Part shown: piece by piece, positions 6,746-12,854 of the stretch | How positions within the stretch are numbered: position 1 is the first letter of the stretch | How the letters are laid out: each line of letters opens with the position of its first letter | Source of the DNA: Corynebacterium minutissimum | Lineage (GTDB): Bacteria > Actinomycetota > Actinomycetes > Mycobacteriales > Mycobacteriaceae | Length of the DNA: 64,000 bases | NCBI RefSeq assembly: GCF_000988205.1 | Contig: NZ_LAYQ01000019.1 | Span: forward strand, 62,001 to 126,000 | Direction: 5' to 3' | Position numbers and translations under genes: made by a program | The notes under the pieces: model-generated | What the model was told of the DNA's origin: nothing | The model's input: the letters and a program-made list of their open reading frames with translations, nothing else | Database searches by the model: none

Positions 6746-8638
6746 TCAGCGTTTCGCTCGTGCAGCCCGCAGGCCGTTCAAGATCACGATGACTTCGGCG
6801 ACTTCGTGTACCAAGACGACGGCGGCCAGGCCCAGTACACCGCTGATCGCCAGTGGCATCAACACGATGATGATGGCCAGAGACAGCACGATGTTTTGGT
6901 TGATGATCCTGCTGCCTCGGCGGGCGTGCTGCAGCGCCTGCGGGATCAGCCGGAGGTCGTGGCCAGTGAAGGCGACGTCAGCGGACTCGATCGCGGCGTC
7001 AGAGCCGGTCGCTCCCATCGCAATGCCCACCGTTGCGCCCGCCAGTGCCGGCGCGTCGTTGATGCCGTCGCCGATCATCGCCGTCGGCGTCTTGGAGGAG
7101 AGTTCGGCGACGATGCTTGCCTTGTCCTCCGGTCGCAGCTCGGCGCGCACGTCGTCGATTCCGGCGATTTCAGCCAGCGCCCGGGCGGTGCGAGTGTTAT
7201 CGCCGGTGAGCATGCTCACTTCCACGTCGTTGTCGTGCAGGGATTGCACGGCATCGGGCACCTCGGGTCGCAACTCGTCGCGCACCCCGATCGCCCCGGC
7301 GAGAGCGTCATCGACGGTGACTAGGACGCAGGTTTGGCCTTCGGACTCCATGCGCTCAACGTCCGACTTCAGTGGCCCGGCGTCGATCCATCGGGGGCTG
7401 CCGACCAGCACCCGTCGGCCTTCGACGGTGCCGCCGATGCCATGACCGGCTTCCTCGCTGATATCCAAGGCGGTGGGCGCTTCGGGCTCCGCTGCCACGA
7501 TCGCCGCGGCGAGGGGGTGCGTCGATTGCTGCTCAACCGCCGCCGCGAAGGAAAGCACCTGCGCCCGATCGAATCCGTCTGCCGGGACCACTCCGGTAAC
7601 CTCGGGCTGGTTGCGGGTAAGGGTTCCGGTTTTGTCTACCGCTAGGTGACGGATGCCGCCGAGTCGCTCGAACGCCGCGCCGGACTTGATGACTACTCCG
7701 AACTGGCTGGCCGCGCCGATCGCGGCCACGACCGTCAGCGGCACGGAGATTGCCAGCGCGCACGGCGACGCTGCGACCAGGACCACCAGCGCACGGGTGA
7801 TCCAAGTCTCGGGGTCGCCCAACAGCGAGCCGATCACGCCGACCAGCACCGCCAGGATCATCACCCCGGGCACGAGGGGTCGGGCAATCCGGTCGGCGAT
7901 CCGGGCGCGGTCACCCTTCTCCGCCTGCGCTTGCTCGACGAGGTCGACGAGTGTGGTCAGCGAGTTGTCCGTTCCAGCTGCGGTCGTCTCGACCTCCAGC
8001 ACACCGGCGGAGTTGATCGCTCCCGCGGGTACCTCGTCGCCGGGCGCAACCTCCTCCGGAATGGATTCTCCGGTGATCGCTGAGGTGTCAAGGCTGGAGC
8101 GTCCGGACCGAATGATGCCGTCCGTGGCGATCCGCTCCCCGGGGCGTACGACCATTAGCTCGCCAACCTCAAGGTCCTTCGCAGTGACCTCGGCCGTCGT
8201 ACCGTCGCGCAGCACGGTCGCGGTTTGCGGTACCAGCTTCAACAGTGCCCGCAGTCCGCCTTGGGCTCGGTCCATCGCCTTGTCTTCAAGCGCCTCGGCG
8301 ATCGAGTACAGGAACGCCAGCGCCGCGGCCTCTCCGACGAAACCAAGGATCACCGCGCCGACCGCGCTGATCGTCATAAGCAAGCCAATGCCGAGCTTGC
8401 GCTTCGTGACAAGGTTCCGGATCGCTCCAGGTGCGAACGTGTAAGCGCCCAACAGCAGGCCAAGCCAATACAGTACCGTTGCGGGCGTCTCCAAGTCGGA
8501 CCAGTCCAGCGCCAGTCCTGTAATGAGGGCTACGCCGGAGAAGATCGGTAGCAGTAGCTCGGGGTCCTTCCACCATGGCCGATCGAGCTCTTCGATCTCC
8601 GTGGCGGGTTCGTGTTCGCATCCACATGCTGAACTCAT
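6746..8638 (-). CDS. P1B-type heavy-metal-exporting ATPase with an SPC motif
   Basis: A 630-residue P-type ATPase. Landmarks in order: short Cys/His-rich N tail (ACGCEHE) instead of a full HMA domain, six to eight membrane spans, actuator TGES (AITGESIPE), the membrane metal motif SPC in VAASPCALAIS, phosphorylation site DKTGTLTR, nucleotide-binding GHG (EEAGHGIGG), hinge GDGINDAPAL and a late HEVAE in the last span. SPC with a missing HMA domain is the P1B-4 signature, whose members export Co, Ni, Fe or related ions. The ATG overlaps the stop of the upstream cmtR-like sensor (ATGA), so the two are coupled and metal-inducible. Cadmium or lead export is possible given the sensor. Confidence 0.88.
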   Translation of the reverse strand: MSSACGCEHEPATEIEELDRPWWKDPELLLPIFSGVALITGLALDWSDLETPATVLYWLGLLLGAYTFAPGAIRNLVTKRKLGIGLLMTISAVGAVILGFVGEAAALAFLYSIAEALEDKAMDRAQGGLRALLKLVPQTATVLRDGTTAEVTAKDLEVGELMVVRPGERIATDGIIRSGRSSLDTSAITGESIPEEVAPGDEVPAGAINSAGVLEVETTAAGTDNSLTTLVDLVEQAQAEKGDRARIADRIARPLVPGVMILAVLVGVIGSLLGDPETWITRALVVLVAASPCALAISVPLTVVAAIGAASQFGVVIKSGAAFERLGGIRHLAVDKTGTLTRNQPEVTGVVPADGFDRAQVLSFAAAVEQQSTHPLAAAIVAAEPEAPTALDISEEAGHGIGGTVEGRRVLVGSPRWIDAGPLKSDVERMESEGQTCVLVTVDDALAGAIGVRDELRPEVPDAVQSLHDNDVEVSMLTGDNTRTARALAEIAGIDDVRAELRPEDKASIVAELSSKTPTAMIGDGINDAPALAGATVGIAMGATGSDAAIESADVAFTGHDLRLIPQALQHARRGSRIINQNIVLSLAIIIVLMPLAISGVLGLAAVVLVHEVAEVIVILNGLRAARAKR

Positions 8639-8994
8639 GCGTCCGTTCCTTTCTCGCCGCAGCCGGGCACCGAGCACTCAGTGTCGATGCAGGGGGCATT
8701 CTCGTCGACGGCCAGCGTCGCGTTGACCAGCGCTTCGAGCGCCGCCGCGAGGTGCGGATCGGCAATTTCGTAGCGGGTCTTACGGCCCTCCGGCTCAGCG
8801 ACGACGATGCCGCAATCGCGTAGGCAGGACAGGTGATTCGAGACGTTCGAGCGGGTCAGATCCAAGCTTTGCGAAATCTCGGCCGGGTAGCCCGGACCGT
8901 CGAGTAGGGTCATCAGGATTCGGGAACGCGTCGGATCAGCCATGGCCCGGCCGAGCCGGTTCATAACGTCGAGGCGTGAAGCAATAGTCAGCAT
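8635..8994 (-). CDS. cmtR: CmtR-like ArsR-family metal-sensing repressor
   Basis: A 119-residue winged-helix repressor. It contains ADPTRSRILMTLL, the recognition helix LTRSNVSNHLSCLRDCG, and a C-terminal tail with APCIDTEC. The two Cys in HLSCLRDCG and the tail Cys in PC match the Cys57/Cys61/Cys102 ligand set of mycobacterial CmtR, a Cd(II)/Pb(II) sensor; EGRKTRYEIADPHLAAAL is also CmtR-like. Metal binding would release the repressor from the promoter just upstream and induce the coupled ATPase. Extra Cys residues in the tail (CSVPGCG) may add ligands. The gene symbol is by similarity of the metal site. Confidence 0.82.
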   Translation of the reverse strand: MLTIASRLDVMNRLGRAMADPTRSRILMTLLDGPGYPAEISQSLDLTRSNVSNHLSCLRDCGIVVAEPEGRKTRYEIADPHLAAALEALVNATLAVDENAPCIDTECSVPGCGEKGTDA

Positions 8995-9050
8995 GTGCTG
9001 AACAATACAACGTGTGCTGAACTATTCAAAATGCACTGAACTGACGGTTA
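8995..9050 (-). promoter_or_regulatory. Probable CmtR operator/promoter with repeated GTTCAGCACA
   Basis: On the minus strand GTTCAGCACA occurs twice (copies near 8996-9005 and 9012-9021), and a further GTTCAGTGCA copy is nearby at about 9031-9040. They directly precede the ATG at 8994. Evenly spaced copies upstream of an ArsR-type gene are the expected layout of its own operator. Confidence 0.55.
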
Positions 9051-9361
9051 CGCGTAGGTCCTGCGACCTGCAGGAATTAGTCGATGGGAGAGCAGATGAC
9101 TGATCCGTTGTGGTTCGGCTGTCACCCAACGCGGGAGCGACGTGGGCGGCGAGGTTCTCCAGAATCTTCACGTTGACGTCCACGCCATCCCGCAAAACCT
9201 TTACGTGTTTCCATGCGCCCATATGTTCTCTGTGTGCTGACGTAATTACAGTTTTCTGATTGTTGCAGGCTAACGAGAAAGTAACTTTGCGACTACATAC
9301 TGTGGGGTTCAAATTTAACGTGTAGCGTTATTGACGCTTCGCGTTATGGGGGATAGGGTCA

Positions 9362-9484
9362 AGCAGGATCCAGTCGTTCGCTGACAAGGACACTGAGCGT
9401 ATGTGGAATCGAGAGCGGATTCCCCCGGGAAACCGGCTCGAGGCGTTGAAAGGTGATCGGCGGGGCCAGAGGAGGTTGAGATCG
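9362..9484 (+). pseudogene. Remnant of a HigB (RelE-superfamily) toxin
   Basis: In the same frame as higA, the translation reads RIQSFADKDTERMWNRER, the normal N-terminal block of actinobacterial HigB, then jumps to IPPGNRLEALKGDRRGQ, a block normally about 25 residues further on. After that the C-terminal block (usually HSIRINDQWR onward) is missing. The residue before IQSF, expected to be the start Met, is AGG. Three separate lesions (lost start, internal deletion, lost C terminus) leave no functional toxin. HigB family features are recalled, not searched. Confidence 0.75.
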
Positions 9485-9793
9485 TTGACTACCACTGACA
9501 AGCTCCCTCCGGTTCACCCCGGTGAGATCCTCATGGAGGACTTCCTCAAAGGAATGGGGATCACCCAGCACAAGCTCGCCGTCTCCATCGGCGTTCCGCC
9601 CCGCCGGATCAACGAAATTGTTCACGGTAAGCGCGCTGTAACCGCTGACACGGCCCTTCGTCTAGCTAAGTTCTTCGGAATGAGCCCCCAGTTCTGGCTC
9701 GGGTTACAGGCTCAATATGACTTGGACGTGGCGGAAGACAAGATCCTCTCGGAAATCGAGCGGATTCAACCAGTCCAAGCTGTCTCAGCGTAG
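9485..9793 (+). CDS. higA: HigA-type XRE antitoxin (orphan)
   Basis: A 102-residue XRE-family antitoxin. It begins with the HigA signature PPVHPGEILMEDFLKGMGITQHKLA, continues with helix-turn-helix SIGVPPRRINEIVHGKRAVTADTALRLAKFFG and ends with MSPQFWLGLQAQYDLDVAEDKI. The TTG at 9485 is preferred because AGGAGG lies 8-14 nt upstream and HigA proteins begin a few residues before the HPGE block; longer starts run into toxin remnants. The protein looks intact although the toxin in front is pruned, so it is a solitary antitoxin or repressor. A short inverted repeat (TAACG-5-CGTTA at 9316-9330) upstream may be its operator. Confidence 0.85.
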   Translation: MTTTDKLPPVHPGEILMEDFLKGMGITQHKLAVSIGVPPRRINEIVHGKRAVTADTALRLAKFFGMSPQFWLGLQAQYDLDVAEDKILSEIERIQPVQAVSA

Positions 9794-9847
9794 CGGTTAC
9801 CCGAACCAGGTCCGTCTGCGTGAGGATATGCACGCGGATGGTTCGAA

Positions 9848-10291
9848 CTAGGAAATTTGGGGCCGCCGTCGCGTGGACTTGAGTTCCGAGCGCCGCTTTT
9901 TCGCTTCGAGACGGCGTCGCACCGAGCTCTGCGTCGGCTTGGTCCTGCGCCGCGGAGGAGGAAGCGGAGCGAGCGCCTCACGCAAGAGGGCGGCCATGCG
10001 TTCGCGTGCCTCGGCGCGGTTGCGGGCCTGCGAGCGCTGGGTCGATGCGGTAACGGTAAGGACGGTGCCGTCTAGGCGGTGCTCGTGGTTGTGGAGGACG
10101 CGGCGACGCTGGGCGTCGGAAAGCGATGAGCACGTAGCGATATCGACGGAAAGCTGCACTTTGCTGTCCGTAGTATTGACGCCTTGGCCACCTGGTCCCG
10201 ACGACTTCGCGAACCGCTCCGTCAGGTCGGCGGCGACGATGACCAGACCCCCGGGGATCCCTGGGCCAGGCGCGATGGTCAGGTCGTTCAT
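9848..10291 (-). CDS. arfB: Peptidyl-tRNA hydrolase ArfB (stalled-ribosome rescue)
   Basis: A 147-residue release-factor-like protein that hydrolyses peptidyl-tRNA on ribosomes stalled without a stop codon. It has the GGQ catalytic loop in KSSGPGGQGVNTTDSKV (about residue 38) and a long basic C-terminal tail rich in Arg and Lys (RRRTKPTQSSVRRRLEAKKRRSELKSTRRR) that enters the mRNA channel. Size and the absence of a codon-recognition domain separate it from RF1/RF2. The ATG at 10291 gives family length; upstream extension in frame lacks family features. It stands alone between accessory genes. Confidence 0.9.
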   Translation of the reverse strand: MNDLTIAPGPGIPGGLVIVAADLTERFAKSSGPGGQGVNTTDSKVQLSVDIATCSSLSDAQRRRVLHNHEHRLDGTVLTVTASTQRSQARNRAEARERMAALLREALAPLPPPRRRTKPTQSSVRRRLEAKKRRSELKSTRRRPQIS

Positions 10292-10322
10292 ACCGCCCAG
10301 CTTAGTTAGAGTTGCGTCCGGA

Positions 10323-10913
10323 TCAGACCCGCCGTGCGAGATCAGGGTAGTGTACGACCACTCCGTCACCGTCGACCTCCAACTCGACGTCGACTCCCCG
10401 TGTTCCGCTTTCGTATCGGACAGTTTCAGCATCGACGGAGCTGTAGTACTGGTCTGATGCGATCACCTGGAGGGACGGCATATCAATCCAAGCCATGATC
10501 AGTTGCGTTTTCGGAACCTGAGTCTCAAGCAGCGTCAAGCGACGAATAGGCATTGTGTTGGTGAGAGGGCACAGACCGAGATCGCAATCGAGTGCGGCTT
10601 TCAGGTCGGCTGACTGGACGATACCGGGGGAGGGCAGCTCTTCAGGCTGGGCGCCCTCTTCATTGGTTTCCGCCGACCACACGCCTTGTTCGGACCTTAA
10701 CAGCTCGAGGCTTCGCCCCCATCCGTCGCCTTCAACGTTCACCGACACACGTTCGGTCATCCAGTTCTCCGCGGCGCGCAGCTCCCACGTGGCCTCGTAT
10801 CCATCGCCGTATTGCACTCCGGAAGCGGTCAAACCGGCTCCTAAAAAATGAACTGCGGCCTCGTTCCGGATGAGGGGAGTCTCGACATGCTCCCACTTAT
10901 ACGTGCGCTCCAT
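10323..10913 (-). CDS. Putative glycolipid-binding family protein (PF06475-like)
   Basis: A 196-residue soluble beta-rich protein with no signal peptide. MERTYKWEHVETP at the start, GLTASGVQYGDGYEATWELR, VNVEGDGWGRSLELLRSEQGVWSA and the DCDLGLCPLTNTMPIRRL block match the putative glycolipid-binding family (PA1994-like), whose biochemical role is not established. The ATG at 10913 is chosen because it begins the conserved WEHVE block. The same frame runs upstream into the end of a decayed fic gene, so the junction may mark a deletion that removed the fic C terminus. It may be expressed from the old fic promoter. Confidence 0.7.
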   Translation of the reverse strand: MERTYKWEHVETPLIRNEAAVHFLGAGLTASGVQYGDGYEATWELRAAENWMTERVSVNVEGDGWGRSLELLRSEQGVWSAETNEEGAQPEELPSPGIVQSADLKAALDCDLGLCPLTNTMPIRRLTLLETQVPKTQLIMAWIDMPSLQVIASDQYYSSVDAETVRYESGTRGVDVELEVDGDGVVVHYPDLARRV

Positions 10914-11748
10914 GGTGAGGATTTTACCACGCTCGATGGTGCGAAAAGGCAGGTAGCTTTCGATTTGGACCGCGTACCGAGGAGGAGGCTTACCGGCAGA
11001 ATGGTGTACTTCGTAAGCCCGCGGCGCAGAAGAATTCCATGAATGAGAGCAGGGCCAACACGGCCGTTGCCATCTGCAAATGGGTGAATCGTTTCGAACT
11101 GAGCGTGAGCAATCGCGGCTTGGATGAGAGCACCGTCGAGGTAAAGGCACAAATCTCCAACGAGGTCACGGACCAAGCGTGGGGTGCAGGGATGAACTCG
11201 GCCCCTAATGGGTGTGTGGTTACTTCCTCCGATCCAGTTTTGAATAGTGCGAAGTCCAGTGGGAATAGAACCCTTCTCCCCCATCAACTCTCTTTGAAGC
11301 TTTTCAAGAAGCTCGATGGAGATTGTCGGTTCGGTGGCAAAGCTCTGCTCGATGGAACGCAGAACGGTGAGGTTGCGGGCAACCTCTTCCGCGCCTTCCT
11401 TAAAACCACGGACTTCCTCCTCTTGGGCGAGTTCCGCGAGGACAACCTTATCGACGTTGGGCGCAATACCTTCAATGCGTGAGGAGGAGATCGCCTCAGA
11501 ACGCATGAGTAAGCGGCCACAGACTCCAACTGGCCGGAAGCAGCATGACGGTTGAGCCTCAAGATCTCTCGCTCGATACGCGCTGCTCGGCTGGTGAGCT
11601 CTGGAGAAAAAGTCCACGCCTTACTAGCAAGATGGGCAGGGACATACGCTTGAAAAGGACCTACGGCCTTATCGCGCCGGGGAATGCCGGATCCTGCGTC
11701 GGGGATCCAGCTCTCGGTAACGTAGTGGGGCATGTAGAGGCTATCCAT
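10914..11748 (-). pseudogene. Broken Fic-domain protein gene
   Basis: Three minus-strand frames together give a recognisable Fic protein. Frame one is MDSLYMPHYVTESWIPDAG through WTFSPELTSRAARIEREILRLN, frame two is LLMRSEAISSSRIEGIAPNV (with the inhibitory-helix-like SSRIEG) through IHPFADGNGRVGPALIHG (intact AMP-transferase motif), and frame three starts near SYLPFRTIERG. Breaks lie near 11520 and near 10970, each with the sign of one missing base. About 100 residues normally present after the Fic motif are also absent, because frame three soon enters the glycolipid-binding-like protein. The base losses alone might be read errors; the missing C terminus suggests real decay. Confidence 0.7.
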
Positions 11749-11753
11749 TCGTC

Positions 11754-11804
11754 AAACCCCAATGAGTGGTTGGATAACTCTTATCCAACCACTCATTGGG
11801 GTTT
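11754..11804. promoter_or_regulatory. Perfect 24-bp-arm palindrome upstream of fic
   Basis: Arms of 24 bp, fully complementary, with a 3-nt centre (CTC at 11778-11780), ending 5 bp before the fic ATG on the minus strand. The inner GGATAACTCTTATCC recurs as AGATAACTCTTA at 11812-11823. Placement over the fic start suggests an operator; the length also allows a transcriptional terminator or a mobile-element end. Confidence 0.6.
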
Positions 11805-12174
11805 AGGTGCTAGATAACTCTTAAACATTCGGGCTTTAAGGCTGAAATGTAGCCTCAATGAGAATGCCAATGACAATCCGATCTGACCGGCCGCGCTGAC
11901 CTCGGCCAAATCCCCAGACCTCGATCCCGAAACCTCCTGGTGGGTGGTGGGGCGTCGCCAAGCGCTTGGCGACGCCGACCTGCAGGTTTCGGGTTTTAGT
12001 TCTGGGGAAATGCAGTGGAGGCTGGAAACGCCGAAGCCCGTCGCCCAAGTCAACTGCGCAATGAGTACATCAATGACAACCTCAATGAGAATTTTGTCAT
12101 TGAAGCGCTCAATGTTAGCTATGGCGGCTATAGCTGCACCGCGCAGTGTTGGAGGTGGAGGAGAAGGAATGCAG
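11805..12174. other. Gene-free segment holding repeats
   Basis: No supported gene. It contains the 96-bp palindromic repeat at 11912-12007 and, on either side of it, a 13-bp direct repeat (CCTCAATGAGAAT at 11853-11865 and 12080-12092) together with a repeated CAATGACAA (11868-11876 and 12071-12079). Short open frames here have no recognisable product. Confidence 0.6.
11912..12007. repeat. 96-bp dispersed nested-palindrome repeat, copy 1
   Basis: It begins CCCCAGACCTCGATCCCGAAA and ends with a near-complement (TTTCGGGTTTTAGTTCTGGGG). In the centre a perfect palindrome, GGCGTCGCCAAGCGC followed by its complement, spans about 11951-11976. The copy at 60837-60933 is nearly the same sequence in inverse orientation. 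No coding frame is supported, so it is REP- or MITE-like. Confidence 0.85.
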
Positions 12175-12825
12175 TTAGTCGCGGGGCTGCAGGCGCTTAA
12201 CCAGCTGCTCGTGGTGGACTGGGGCGAGGCAGCCGGCGTCCACGACGCGCCGGGCTAGCTCCTTGTCCCCCATCTTGGCGGCAAAGGCCATGCCCATGGT
12301 GATGTCGTGGTCGGGGTGGCCGATCAGTGTAATCTCATCGCCTGGGTTGATACGGCCGGGCTCGATGATGCGCAGGTAGGAACCGCAATCGCCACGCTCG
12401 GTGAAGGACTTGAGCCAGCCAGGCTCGTCCATCCAGCCGGAGAAAGTGGCGCAGGGTGTGCGCGGGATGGAGACTTCAAGCACGCACTCCCCCACCTGAA
12501 TTCGCTGGTTAATCAGCATGTTCGGCCAGGAAATCCCCTCGGTGGTGAGGTTCTCCCCGAAGTAGCCATCACGTAGCACGCGGTTAAGCGTGCCCTCCCA
12601 GTAATCGAGCTCCTCACGGGCCACCGCATACACGGCCTTCTCAGCGCCGCCGTGGTGGGCGTGGTCACCGATGGAATCCCCCACCACGCCGGAGCCGTCA
12701 CCGTAGTTGGGCCCAGGTATCTCCAGGTCCAGGAAGGGGCGCGGCTGCTTATCGATGCCCGTGTACTCGTGCCGCCCGTGCGGCTCCGGGCGGCGGACAG
12801 CGACGTTCGTGGAGATAACCTTCAT
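12175..12825 (-). CDS. MOSC-domain protein (YiiM-like)
   Basis: A 216-residue MOSC-domain protein related to the C-terminal domain of molybdenum-cofactor sulfurases and to YiiM, which acts in reduction of N-hydroxylated compounds. Visible features: GSGVVGDSIGDHAHHGGAEKAVYAVAREELDYWE (HHGG-AVYAY-like core), the conserved Cys in ISIPRTPCATFSGWM-type context, and GDEITLIGHPDHDIT. The ATG at 12825 begins MKVISTNVAV. The gene is followed by the repeat-rich gap and preceded at 30 bp by a long gene on the same strand, so co-transcription is possible. Confidence 0.82.
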   Translation of the reverse strand: MKVISTNVAVRRPEPHGRHEYTGIDKQPRPFLDLEIPGPNYGDGSGVVGDSIGDHAHHGGAEKAVYAVAREELDYWEGTLNRVLRDGYFGENLTTEGISWPNMLINQRIQVGECVLEVSIPRTPCATFSGWMDEPGWLKSFTERGDCGSYLRIIEPGRINPGDEITLIGHPDHDITMGMAFAAKMGDKELARRVVDAGCLAPVHHEQLVKRLQPRD

Positions 12826-12854
12826 GCTCACCTATTGTGGCACACCTCACGCGC

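Noticed and set aside
11805..12174. Transposase or integrase remnant in the repeat region
   Set aside because: Short frames such as EYINDNLNENFVIEALN do not match any transposase block I know, and no terminal inverted repeats frame them.
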